This document shows, in pieces, positions 39,217 through 47,504 of a DNA stretch of 64,000 bases; position 1 is the stretch's first letter; each line of letters opens with the position of its first letter. Location: assembly GCF_002803845.1 (NCBI RefSeq), contig NZ_CP024985.1, forward strand, positions 2,356,001 to 2,420,000, read 5' to 3'. The notes under the pieces were generated by a model. That model was not told the origin of the DNA, ran no database searches, and worked only from the letters and a program-made list of their open reading frames with translations. This DNA is from Streptomyces lavendulae subsp. lavendulae (GTDB taxonomy: Bacteria; Actinomycetota; Actinomycetes; Streptomycetales; Streptomycetaceae). Position numbers and translations under genes: made by a program.

Positions 39217-40143
39217 TTAGTTGAGGCCTTCGGCGAGGGCCTTCTCGGTGGCGGCGCGCACCGAGGCCTCGACCTCGCCCGTGAGCGGGAAGCGGGGCGG
39301 ACGGGTGGCGCCGCCGGGACGGCCGGCCAGGTCCATGGAGAGCTTGATGGCCTGGACGAACTCGGTCTTGGAGTCCCAGCGCAGCAGCGAGTGCAGGGAC
39401 TTGTACAGCGGCAGGGCCGTGGTGAGGTCCCCGGCGACGGCGGCCCGGTAGAGGGTGGCGCAGGAGCGCGGCAGGGCGTTGGGGTAGCCGGCGATCCAGC
39501 CGACGGCGCCCGCGAGGGCGAGTTCGAGCAGGACGTCGTCGGCGCCGATGAGCAGGTCGAGGCCGGGGGCGAGCTCGGCGATCTCGTAGCCGCGGCGGAC
39601 GTCCCCGCTGAACTCCTTGACGGCGACGATGCTGCCGTCGCCGTGCAGGCGGGCGAGCAGTGCCGGGGTCAGGTCCACCTTGGTGTCGATGGGGTTGTTG
39701 TACGCGACCACGGGCAGCCCGGCGCCGGCGACCTCCGCGTAGTGGGCGCGGACGGTGGCCTCGTCGGCGCGGAAGGCGTTGGGCGGCAGGAGCAGGACGG
39801 ATCCGGCCCCGGCCTCGGCGGCCTGCTCCGCCCAGCGGCGGGCCTCGGCGCTGCCGTACGCGGCGACGCCGGGCATGACGCGGGCGCCGTCGCCCGCGGC
39901 CTCGACGGCGGTGCGCACGACGCGGGCGCGCTCCTCGTCGGTGAGGGTCTGGTACTCGCCGAGGGAGCCGTTGGGCACGACGCCGTCGCAGCCCTCGGCG
40001 ATCAGCCAGGCCACGTGCTCGGCGTAGGCGTCGTAGTCGACGCTCAGGTCCTCGCGCAGCGGGAGCGCGGTGGCGACCATGATGCCGTGCCAGGGGCGGG
40101 TGCGGGTGTCGGGACGGGGCGCGGGGGTGGGCGCGTGGTTCAT
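39217..40143 (-). CDS. DapA-family lyase, probable Delta1-pyrroline-4-hydroxy-2-carboxylate deaminase
   Basis: 308 residues, class I aldolase fold of the dihydrodipicolinate synthase family. The Schiff-base Lys176 (VAVKEFSG) and Tyr148 (VAYNNP) are 28 residues apart as in DapA; the substrate loop reads NGSLGEY instead of the lysine-pathway GTTGE. In hydroxyproline clusters this family deaminates pyrroline-4-hydroxy-2-carboxylate to 2-oxoglutarate semialdehyde. The start follows GGGAG by seven bases. Operator copy D lies 19-35 bp upstream. This gene leads the five-gene unit ending in the GntR regulator. Confidence 0.85.
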   Translation of the reverse strand: MNHAPTPAPRPDTRTRPWHGIMVATALPLREDLSVDYDAYAEHVAWLIAEGCDGVVPNGSLGEYQTLTDEERARVVRTAVEAAGDGARVMPGVAAYGSAEARRWAEQAAEAGAGSVLLLPPNAFRADEATVRAHYAEVAGAGLPVVAYNNPIDTKVDLTPALLARLHGDGSIVAVKEFSGDVRRGYEIAELAPGLDLLIGADDVLLELALAGAVGWIAGYPNALPRSCATLYRAAVAGDLTTALPLYKSLHSLLRWDSKTEFVQAIKLSMDLAGRPGGATRPPRFPLTGEVEASVRAATEKALAEGLN

Positions 40144-40161
40144 GAGCAGACTCCCTAGTGT

Positions 40162-40178
40162 GGTGTGTGACATTTTAC
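40162..40178. promoter_or_regulatory. Shared 17-bp operator, copy D (DapA-family gene)
   Basis: On the minus strand GTAAAATGTCACACACC, about 12-13 of 17 to the consensus; the left half is intact and the right half is weak. It lies between the dehydrogenase alpha-subunit stop and the start of the DapA-family gene. Confidence 0.6.
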
Positions 40179-40218
40179 TAGTGGGTACGAGGTGGCCACA
40201 AGGGCCAGGAGTGCCCGA

Positions 40219-41631
40219 TCAGCGGGCGGAGGGGGGAAGTTCGGTGCCGGGCGGCGCGGGCAGCGCGGCCAGGTGACGCAGCGGAACGGGGCAGGACAGC
40301 GGACGCCGGTCGGGCGCGGGGTCCTCCCCGGCCAGCGCGGCGACGGCCGGACCGCACATCCGGCCCTGGCACCAGCCCATCCCGGCCCGGGTGAGCAGTT
40401 TGACGGTACGGGCGTCCCGCGCGCCGAGCTCGGCGACGGCCTCGCGGATCCCGCCCGCCGGGACCTCCTCGCAGCGGCAGACGGTGGCCGCGTCGGGCAG
40501 CCAGTCCGTCCACCCCGCGCCCGGACGGTGGGCGGCCGCCATCGCCCCGGCGAAGGCCCTCAGCCGGGCCCGGGTCCGGGTGAGGGACGGCGCGACGGGC
40601 ACCCCCGCGATCGCGTGCGCGGCGATCTCCCCCTCGGTCAGGGCCAGCTGGGCACCGCCGATGCCGCCGGTCTCGCCGGCCGACCAGATGCCGGGCACCG
40701 AGGTGCGCTGCGCCGCGTCCAGGTCCAGGGCGACCGTGCCGTCGGGGGCCTGGAGGGTGGCGCAGCCGAGGGAGGTGGCCAGCTCCAGCTGGGGCACCAG
40801 ACCGTGGCCCACGGCCAGGGCGTCACAGGGGATCCGGCGGGCGGTGCCGGGCAGCGGGCGCCAGTCCCGGTCGAGGCGGGCGACCGTGACGGCCTCCACC
40901 CGGCCCCGGCCGTGCGCCTCGGTCACCGCGTGCCGGGTCAGCAGGCGGATGCCGTGGCGCGCCAGGGCGCCCCCGTACACGGCGCCTTCGGCGAGCTTGG
41001 CCGGGTTGCGCAGCAGGGCGCGGGCCTGCGGGGCGTACGCCGTGTACGAGGCGGCCTCGGCGACGGCCGGCACGGTGGCCCCGGCGGCGGCGAGGGAGCC
41101 GGCCACCGCGAGCAGCAGCGGGCCGCTCCCGGCGACGACGATGCGGCGGCCCGGCAGGACGAGGCCGCCCTTGAGCATGGCCTGCGCCCCGCCCGCGCCG
41201 ACGACCCCGGGCAGGGTCCAGCCGGGGAAGGGCAGTTGCCGCTCGTAGGCGCCGGTGGCGAGCAGGACGGCGCGGGCGCCGTAGGTCGCCGCGTGTTCCT
41301 CGGGGCCGGCGACGGCGTGCAGGATCCATCCGTCGGCGCCGTCCGGGGCCACCGTCCAGACGTGGTGGAAGGGATGGTGGGCGATCCGGCCCGACGCCAC
41401 GTGGGCGCGCAGGGCGGCTTCGCGCGCCGTGAAGGCCCGCCAGTCGTGGTGCAGGGCCTGGGGGCGGAGGGCGCCGAGGCCGGGGGCCGGGTGGCGGTAG
41501 AACTGGCCGCCCGGGCGCTCCCCCGCGTCGAGGAGGGTGACGCGCAGGCCGAGCCGGGCCGCGGTGACGGCGGCGGCGAGCCCGGCGGGGCCGGCGCCGA
41601 CGATGGCGAGGTCAGACGGCGAGCTCGGCAC
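40219..41631 (-). CDS. D-hydroxyproline dehydrogenase-like alpha subunit (NAD/FAD oxidoreductase with BFD-like [2Fe-2S] domain)
   Basis: 470 residues, related to HcnB and octopine/nopaline oxidase A. An N-terminal FAD site (VGAGPAGLAAAV) and a second dinucleotide site (VAGSGPLLLAVAG) frame the core. The C-terminus has the BFD-type cluster motif CRCEEV ... WCQGRMCGPA. With the small [2Fe-2S] and the DadA-like subunits encoded upstream, it forms a three-part dehydrogenase that oxidises cis-4-hydroxy-D-proline, passing electrons to the respiratory chain. The GTG at 41631, behind AAGGAA, overlaps the gamma-subunit gene by 20 bp. Confidence 0.87.
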   Translation of the reverse strand: MPSSPSDLAIVGAGPAGLAAAVTAARLGLRVTLLDAGERPGGQFYRHPAPGLGALRPQALHHDWRAFTAREAALRAHVASGRIAHHPFHHVWTVAPDGADGWILHAVAGPEEHAATYGARAVLLATGAYERQLPFPGWTLPGVVGAGGAQAMLKGGLVLPGRRIVVAGSGPLLLAVAGSLAAAGATVPAVAEAASYTAYAPQARALLRNPAKLAEGAVYGGALARHGIRLLTRHAVTEAHGRGRVEAVTVARLDRDWRPLPGTARRIPCDALAVGHGLVPQLELATSLGCATLQAPDGTVALDLDAAQRTSVPGIWSAGETGGIGGAQLALTEGEIAAHAIAGVPVAPSLTRTRARLRAFAGAMAAAHRPGAGWTDWLPDAATVCRCEEVPAGGIREAVAELGARDARTVKLLTRAGMGWCQGRMCGPAVAALAGEDPAPDRRPLSCPVPLRHLAALPAPPGTELPPSAR

Positions 41632-41923
41632 GGCCGGTTCCTTCCTGGGTGGTGACGGCGTCTCCGGGGCGGGCCGGGACGAGGCACGCGCGTTGGTTCG
41701 GGCGGCCGTTGACGGTGACGAGGCAGTCGTAGCAGGCGCCGATGCCGCAGAACGCCCCGCGCGGGGCACCCCCTTCGCGGGTGGTGCGCCAGGCGAGGAT
41801 CCCGGCGCCCCACAGGACGGCGGCGACGCTCTGGCCTTCCTGGGCGGTCAGTTCACGGCCGTCGAAGGTGACGGGGTACGTGGCCGCCGGGGTGCCGCCT
41901 ACCAGTGTGCGGGGGGTGCGCAT
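41612..41923 (-). CDS. D-hydroxyproline dehydrogenase-like gamma subunit ((2Fe-2S) ferredoxin-fold protein)
   Basis: 103 residues. The plant-ferredoxin cluster motif is present as C-x4-C-x2-C-x11-C, in CGIGACYDCLVTVNGRPNQR followed by AC. It matches HcnA and the small subunit of three-part D-hydroxyproline/octopine dehydrogenases. The ATG at 41923 follows GAGGAG by about nine bases. It lies between the beta (upstream, after a 275-bp gap) and alpha (overlapping) subunit genes. Confidence 0.87.
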   Translation of the reverse strand: MRTPRTLVGGTPAATYPVTFDGRELTAQEGQSVAAVLWGAGILAWRTTREGGAPRGAFCGIGACYDCLVTVNGRPNQRACLVPARPGDAVTTQEGTGRAELAV

Positions 41924-42198
41924 CAGCGGGGTCTCCTCGGGGTCTTGCCCTGCCGGGCGGGGGTTGGATCGGGGGCGTGGTGCCCGTGCCGGGCGGGGTC
42001 GGCCGGGGCCGGGGCGGGGTGCCGCCCGGGACTGCATGATTTATGGCGCCCCCTCCGGGGCTGCGTCGGCGGGTCGGTGGCGTGCGCCAACAAATCACGC
42101 TTTACGTCCCGGACAGCACCCCACCCCGTCCCCGGCCTCGGGAGCGGACCGTCTCCGGGAGCCGCCCCGACCTCGGGTTCGGGAACTTGGTCCGGGAC
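41924..42198. other. 275-bp gap between beta and gamma subunit genes, no gene seen
   Basis: Unusually long for a gap between subunits of one enzyme. It is GC-rich, has no ORF with a ribosome-binding site, and contains no copy of the shared operator. I see no strong hairpin. It may hold an internal promoter for gamma-alpha. Confidence 0.5.
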
Positions 42199-43356
42199 TC
42201 AGCCCGGGGCCGCCTCGGGGGCCTCGAAGCGGTCCGGGCGGAAGGGGGTCGGGTCCATGGCGGGGTCGGTATCGGTCAGGGAGGCGGCGATGAGGGCGCC
42301 TGTGGCCGGGGCCAGGCCGATGCCGGCGCCCTCGTGGCCGCAGGCGTGGAAGAGGCCCGGCACCCGGGGGTCGGGGCCGATCGCCGGGAGGTGGTCGGGG
42401 AGGTAGGGGCGGAAGCCGTGGTAGGTGCGCAGGACGCGGGTGTCCGCCAGGACCGGGAAGAGCGCCGCCGCCTGGCGGGCGAGGCGGCGCAGGGCCTCGG
42501 TGGACAGGGTCCGGTCGAAGCCGACGCGTTCGCGGGTGGCGCCGATCAGGACGGGGCCCGACGGGGTGCCCTCCACCACCGCCGAGGACTGCAGGGCCGC
42601 GGAGTCGCTGGCGACGTCGGCGATGTAGTCGGCGGCGTAGACCTTGTGCCGGACCACCCGGGGCAGGGGCTCGGTGACCAGGACGAAGCCCCGGCGCGGC
42701 ATGACGGGCAGGGTGGTCCCGGCCAGGGAGGCGATGTGGCCGCCCCAGGTGCCCGCCGCGTTGAGCACGGCCGGGGCGTGCAGGGTGCGGCGGGGCGTGC
42801 GGACGCCGACGGCGCGGCCGCCCCGCAGGAGCACTTCGGTGACCTCCTCGCCGAGGTGGCACTCGGCGCCGGACGCGGCCAGCAGGCGGGCCGCCGCCTG
42901 GGCCGGGTGGACCTGGGCGTCCTGGGGGTAGTGGAAGCCGCCCGCCTGCCCCGGGGCCAGGTGCGGCTCCAGGTCGTGCAGGGCCTCCGGTCCGACCTCG
43001 GTGGAGATCACGCCGGCGGCGCGCTGGCCGTCCGCGAAGGTGCGGAGCGCCTTGAGGGTGGTCTCGTCCGGGGCGACGACCAGGCCGCCCTTGGGCTCGT
43101 ACTCGGTCTCCGGCGGGAGGACCGCCGCCAGTTCCCGCCACAGCCGGGCCGACAGGAGCGCGAGGTCGAGCTCGGGGCCGGCCTCCTTGTCGGAGACGAG
43201 CAGGTTGCCCTCCCCGGCACCGGTCGTGCCGCCCGCGACGGGGCCGCGGTCGACGACGGCCACGGACAGTCCGGAGCGGCTCGCGTAGTAGGCGCACGCG
43301 GCGCCGACGACACCGGCGCCGATGATCACGACGTCCGGGGAGTGGTTCTGGGACAC
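42199..43356 (-). CDS. D-hydroxyproline dehydrogenase-like beta subunit (DadA/HcnC-type FAD oxidoreductase)
   Basis: 385 residues, DAO superfamily. The FAD-binding motif IIGAGVVGAACAYYAS starts at residue ~11, and the body (KGGLVVAP, GFHYPQDAQVHPAQ, TYHGFRPYLPDHLPAIGP) is typical of DadA/HcnC enzymes that oxidise D-amino acids. It is taken as the catalytic subunit. The GTG at 43356 lies only ~5 bp after operator copy E, so its mRNA may be leaderless or nearly so. It heads the beta-gamma-alpha unit. Confidence 0.88.
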   Translation of the reverse strand: MSQNHSPDVVIIGAGVVGAACAYYASRSGLSVAVVDRGPVAGGTTGAGEGNLLVSDKEAGPELDLALLSARLWRELAAVLPPETEYEPKGGLVVAPDETTLKALRTFADGQRAAGVISTEVGPEALHDLEPHLAPGQAGGFHYPQDAQVHPAQAAARLLAASGAECHLGEEVTEVLLRGGRAVGVRTPRRTLHAPAVLNAAGTWGGHIASLAGTTLPVMPRRGFVLVTEPLPRVVRHKVYAADYIADVASDSAALQSSAVVEGTPSGPVLIGATRERVGFDRTLSTEALRRLARQAAALFPVLADTRVLRTYHGFRPYLPDHLPAIGPDPRVPGLFHACGHEGAGIGLAPATGALIAASLTDTDPAMDPTPFRPDRFEAPEAAPG

Positions 43357-43360
43357 GACA

Positions 43361-43377
43361 GTAATATGTCACATTCT
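43361..43377. promoter_or_regulatory. Shared 17-bp operator, copy E (dehydrogenase beta gene)
   Basis: GTAATATGTCACATTCT on the plus strand, about 13-14 of 17 to the consensus. It sits immediately before the GTG start at 43356, so binding would cover the transcription start. Confidence 0.7.
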
Positions 43378-43411
43378 TTAGGGGCTGCCTAGGCATGCCG
43401 GAGGGTGTGCC

Positions 43412-43453
43412 CCGGGCCGGTCCCGCCCCCCGCGGGACTCGGGACCGGCCCGG
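43412..43453 (-). terminator. Terminator of the collagenase gene
   Basis: Perfect 13-bp arms (CCGGGCCGGTCCC and GGGACCGGCCCGG) starting 7 bp past the collagenase stop. Confidence 0.75.
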
Positions 43454-43459
43454 TGGCCG

Positions 43460-45883
43460 TCAGCTGCGCAGGGGGCCCTCACAGCTGTACGAGGAGGTGC
43501 CCGCGACCTTGTTCGACCAGATCTCCAGCGGACCGAAGGAGCAGTTCATGTCGGCCAGGTTGTTGGAGGCCGCGCCCGCCCGGTCGAGGATGAAGTAGTC
43601 CACCGTCTCGGACAGGTCCTTGAAGTTCTGGTCGTCGCTGCGCCAGTTCGACAGGTTCGCGGTGATCCGGCCGGTACAGGTGAAGCGGCGCTTGCCGGGG
43701 TCGCCGTTCTCCACGCAGTCCGGCGTGTTGTACGTGGCCGTCGCGAAGGCGGACTTGACCGAGGAGAGCGCGGAGTCGCGCAGCTGGTCGTTGGCGGTGA
43801 AGGTGGTGTTCGGGACGTAGAGCTGGTCCACCTTGGCGATCTGCGCGTCCAGGAAGCGGTTGTAGTCGCGCTGGAGGTAGGTGTCCGACCCCATGCGGTT
43901 GCGCCAGGCGTCGTAGCCCGCGACGTCGTTGGCGCGCAGGTGGCCGTACATCTCGCGCAGCAGGGAGGGCTTCTCGGTCCACAGGAACTCGAAGAACGTG
44001 CCCGCGTAGTTGTAGAAGCGGAACCCGTCGCCGTCGTACGTGGCGTTGAGCAGCTGCTGGACGCTCATGCGGGGACCGCCGCCGGAGGTGTCGTTGATGA
44101 CGCCCCGGACCAGGGACTTGCGGACGGCGATGCCGTTGTCGCGGGTGGAGCCGTCGAAGAACTCGGCGGTGCCCTCGTCCATGGCGGTGGTGCGGTCGCC
44201 CTCGTACCAGGGGCCCTGGCCGAAGGAGCCCGGGACGGCGAAGCGGCCGTTGAGGTAGTGCGTGTACTCGTGGCGGAAGAGCTCTTCGAGGGTGAGCGAG
44301 GAGTCCTGCGGAACGCGGCGCTGGTAGGTGTAGAAGGTGGCGCCGTTCTCGATGTAGATGCCGCCGTTGTTGGTGCCGTAGCCGGTGAGGAGGGGGTGGT
44401 AGTTCTCGTAGTCGGCGCGGGAGGCGTAGAGCACGATGTTCAGGGTGGTGTTCGTGTCGCCGGCCAGGGGCTGGTCGGTGCCGATGACGCGGTGGAACTG
44501 CGTCTTGACCTGCTTGCTCGCGTAGTAGAGCTGGTCGACGGTGGCCCGGTCGAGGGCGGTGCGGACCTTGATGCCGCCGTTGTCGTAGGTGTAGGTGTTC
44601 GGGAAGAGCTGCTTCTCGATGTCCTCCTTGCACACCCCGTACGGCTTGCAGGCCTCGTAGAGGTTCAGCCAGGAGACGGCCTTGGCCCAGGGCTCGGTGC
44701 CGAAGGTGGACTTGAGCGGCGCCAGCATGGCGCCGAGGTCCGCGACCACCTGGTCCTTGAGGCCGTTGACCTGGCCGAAGCGGCCGTACTCGCTGATCGC
44801 GTCGCGCACCACCCAGGCGTTGACCGTGCCCTTGAGGTGGGTGTAGCCGGCGAAGGCCTTGAAGGTGGCGCGGTAGGCGGCGTCGCCCGCGACCGCCGAG
44901 TGGAAGGCGGCGTCCTGGTTGCCCGGGTAGACGCCCAGGTAGTTGACGGACAGCGCGGAGAGCGCGGCGCCCGCCCAGCCGGCGTCGAGGTTGGTGGCCG
45001 GGTGGGACGGGTCCATGGTGGCCAGGACCCGCTTGATGAGGCCGAGCTGGTGCTGGCGCAGGCCGGGGGCGCTGCCGGCGTAGAGGGCCTCGCGCAGGGT
45101 GCGGGCGTTGGTGGCCGTCACGTCGAAGGTGTGGGCGGCGTCGCCGAAGTCGGCGATGGCCCGGCGCATCGCGTCGACGGTGGGGGCGTCGGTGACGTCG
45201 ATCTCGGAGCGCGAGTAGTCGTGGTACACGACGGCGTGCAGGTAGGTGAACATCTCCTCCAGGTGGGAGGAGTTGCGGCCGTCGTGGGCGGCGGCCAGGG
45301 CGGATATCCGGCGCGAGACGGCCTGGACGTGGGCGTCGGACATGACCGGCGCCAGGCGCGCGTCCCAGGTCCAGATGAGGTTGCGCAGACAGCCGTCGGC
45401 GGTGACGGCCGGGTCCGCGAGGAAGTCGGCGAACTGCTCCGGCGAGAGGCCGGTGACCCCGTCAAGGGTGCAGGGGACGCCCGCGGCGACGCTGCGCGCG
45501 GTGGGTGCGGCCTGGGCGGAGGCCGCCTGGCGGCTCTTCTCCGCGCGCTCGGCGGACGCGGAGGAACCCGGGGCCGAGACGGCCGGGGCGGCGCCGGGCA
45601 CCCGGCCGTCGGTGACGGCCTTGCCGCCGGGGGCGGGGGCGGGCGCCGGGACGAGCTGCTGGGCGTCGGCCCGGTGGTCGACCTCGTCGAAGGGGTTCGG
45701 CGTCGTGGTGCCGGTGGCGCCGGGGGCTCCGGAGGTGAAGGCGGCGGGGGCGGAGGCGCCGGTCGCGGCGGCCGGGGTGCCCCGCTCCGCGGCCTGGGTC
45801 ACGGCCTGGCCGGCGGTGGCGAGGAGGGTGACCGCAACGGCGGCGGAGAGGAGGGACGTACGCACAACTCTGTGCTGGGACAC
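43460..45883 (-). CDS. Secreted M9 family collagenase
   Basis: Zinc metallopeptidase of 807 residues that cleaves native collagen outside the cell. A signal peptide (RTSLLSAAVAVTLLATAGQA) and a ~110-residue Ala/Pro-rich pro-region precede the activator and peptidase domains. The zinc site is HEYTH (His538, Glu539, His542) with the third ligand Glu570 28 residues later (MDEGTAEFF), the same spacing as I recall for clostridial ColG. The C-terminal ~90 residues (ENGDPGKRRFTCTGRI, C-rich) replace the PKD/collagen-binding repeats of clostridial enzymes. The GTG start follows AGGAG by six bases. The promoter carries shared operator copy F. Confidence 0.95.
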   Translation of the reverse strand: MSQHRVVRTSLLSAAVAVTLLATAGQAVTQAAERGTPAAATGASAPAAFTSGAPGATGTTTPNPFDEVDHRADAQQLVPAPAPAPGGKAVTDGRVPGAAPAVSAPGSSASAERAEKSRQAASAQAAPTARSVAAGVPCTLDGVTGLSPEQFADFLADPAVTADGCLRNLIWTWDARLAPVMSDAHVQAVSRRISALAAAHDGRNSSHLEEMFTYLHAVVYHDYSRSEIDVTDAPTVDAMRRAIADFGDAAHTFDVTATNARTLREALYAGSAPGLRQHQLGLIKRVLATMDPSHPATNLDAGWAGAALSALSVNYLGVYPGNQDAAFHSAVAGDAAYRATFKAFAGYTHLKGTVNAWVVRDAISEYGRFGQVNGLKDQVVADLGAMLAPLKSTFGTEPWAKAVSWLNLYEACKPYGVCKEDIEKQLFPNTYTYDNGGIKVRTALDRATVDQLYYASKQVKTQFHRVIGTDQPLAGDTNTTLNIVLYASRADYENYHPLLTGYGTNNGGIYIENGATFYTYQRRVPQDSSLTLEELFRHEYTHYLNGRFAVPGSFGQGPWYEGDRTTAMDEGTAEFFDGSTRDNGIAVRKSLVRGVINDTSGGGPRMSVQQLLNATYDGDGFRFYNYAGTFFEFLWTEKPSLLREMYGHLRANDVAGYDAWRNRMGSDTYLQRDYNRFLDAQIAKVDQLYVPNTTFTANDQLRDSALSSVKSAFATATYNTPDCVENGDPGKRRFTCTGRITANLSNWRSDDQNFKDLSETVDYFILDRAGAASNNLADMNCSFGPLEIWSNKVAGTSSYSCEGPLRS

Positions 45884-45983
45884 CGAGAGCTCCTGGTGGG
45901 GATGGAGGTGGGGGAAATGGTGCGTGAACTGCCCTGCTTCACACGGCGTTTGACGGGGATTAACGTGCCGCGGTGTGAGCTGT

Positions 45984-46012
45984 AACATAGTAATGTGAAA
46001 TTGCACTGGCAA
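45984..46012 (-). promoter_or_regulatory. Collagenase promoter with shared operator copy F in its spacer
   Basis: On the minus strand TTGCCA (-35), the 17-bp operator GTGCAATTTCACATTAC (45990-46006), then TATGTT (-10). Outside the operator it still shares bases with promoter B, an identical block of over 20 bp. It also lies ~50 bp before the divergent aminopeptidase P gene and may repress both. Confidence 0.75.
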
Positions 46013-46055
46013 GACCTGTGCGCCCATCAGTTCGGTCCTTCTTGAGGGAGCCTCC

Positions 46056-47435
46056 ATGAGCGACGCCGCCGCCCGCCTCAACACCGGCAGTCACGACCTG
46101 CCCGTATCAGCCGAGTTGTCACGGTTCATGGCCGGGAACTGGGCGGCCACCCCCCTCCCCGCCGCCGCCCGTGTCCCCTCGCACGCCGTCACCCCGGCCC
46201 GCCGCGCCAGGCTCTCGGCGCGTTTCCCCGGCGAGCGGCTGCTCATCCCGGCCGGCGAGCTGATGGTCCGCTCCAACGACGCCGACTTCCGCTTCCGGCC
46301 GCACAGCGCGTACGCCTGGCTGACCGGACTGACGGGCGAGGACCAGGCCGGACACGTCCTGGTCCTGGAGCCGTCCGGCCCGAGCGGGCACGAGGCCGTG
46401 CTGTACCTGAGGCCGCGCTCGCCCCGGGCCGACGGGAACGAGGAGTTCTTCCGCGACCGCCGCTACGGCGAGTTCTGGGTGGGCCGCCGCCCGGACCTCG
46501 CGGAGGCGGAGCGGCTGACCGGCATCCGCTGCGCGCACCTGGACACCCTCGGGGAGCCGACGGCCCGCAACGCCGCCACGGACGGCGAACTGGCCGCCGC
46601 GCTGTCCGAGTTGCGGCTGGTCAAGGACGCGTGGGAGGTCGACCAGCTGCAACTTGCCGTGGACCACACCACGGCCGGCTTCGAGGACGTCGTACGGGCC
46701 CTGCCGCAGGCGCTCGCGCACCCGCGCGGGGAGCGCTGGATCGAGGGGGTGTTCGGACTGCGCGCCCGGGCGGAGGGCAACGGGACCGGCTACAACACGA
46801 TCGCGGCCTCAGGAGCCCACGCGGGCGTCCTGCACTGGATCCACAACGACGGCCGGCTCGACCGGAACGAACTGCTCCTGCTGGACGCGGGCGTGGAGAC
46901 CGACACCCTGTACACGGCCGACATCACCCGCACCCTCCCGCTGTCCGGGCGCTTCTCCCCCGTCCAGCGGCAGGTCTACGAACTGGTGCTGGCCGCGCAG
47001 GAGGCGGGCATCGCGGCGCTGCGGCCGGGGGCGAGCTTCGGGGACTTCCACCGGGCCGGCATGAAGGTCATCGCCGAGGGGCTCGCGGAATGGGGCGTGC
47101 TGAAGAACGCCGAGGGCGATCTGCACCGGCGGTACTCGCTGTGCAGCAGCGGGCACATGCTGGGGCTGGACGTCCACGACTGCGCGAAGGCGCGGGCCGA
47201 GACGTACCTGGAGGGCGTCCTGGAGGAGGGCCAGGTCCTGACCGTCGAACCGGGCCTCTACCTCCAGCCGGACGACGAGACGCTGCCGGCCGAGCTGCGC
47301 GGGGTGAGCGTGCGCATCGAGGACGACCTGGTCATCACCGCCGACGGGGCACGGCTCATGTCGGGGGCCCTGCCGCGCACGGTCGCGGGCGTGGAGGAGT
47401 GGATGGGCACCCTCCTGGACTCCGCGGGCTCCTGA
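46056..47435 (+). CDS. Aminopeptidase P / Xaa-Pro peptidase family (M24B)
   Basis: 459 residues, cytoplasmic, pita-bread fold with two metal ions. It removes the first residue from peptides whose second residue is proline. An N-terminal regulatory domain (~45-180) is followed by the catalytic domain with metal ligands in LDAGVETDTLYTADITRT (two Asp), GHMLGLDVHD (His), TVEPGLYL and RIEDDL (two Glu). The start has GAGGGAGCC upstream. It is divergent from the collagenase gene across operator copy F, which fits a role in finishing Pro-rich collagen peptides. Confidence 0.93.
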   Translation: MSDAAARLNTGSHDLPVSAELSRFMAGNWAATPLPAAARVPSHAVTPARRARLSARFPGERLLIPAGELMVRSNDADFRFRPHSAYAWLTGLTGEDQAGHVLVLEPSGPSGHEAVLYLRPRSPRADGNEEFFRDRRYGEFWVGRRPDLAEAERLTGIRCAHLDTLGEPTARNAATDGELAAALSELRLVKDAWEVDQLQLAVDHTTAGFEDVVRALPQALAHPRGERWIEGVFGLRARAEGNGTGYNTIAASGAHAGVLHWIHNDGRLDRNELLLLDAGVETDTLYTADITRTLPLSGRFSPVQRQVYELVLAAQEAGIAALRPGASFGDFHRAGMKVIAEGLAEWGVLKNAEGDLHRRYSLCSSGHMLGLDVHDCAKARAETYLEGVLEEGQVLTVEPGLYLQPDDETLPAELRGVSVRIEDDLVITADGARLMSGALPRTVAGVEEWMGTLLDSAGS

Positions 47436-47504
47436 CCTCCCCGCCCTTCCCGTCCCGGGCTCCCGCCCCGCAACGGGAAGGGGTCCGGGGCCGGGCCGGG
47501 CCGG

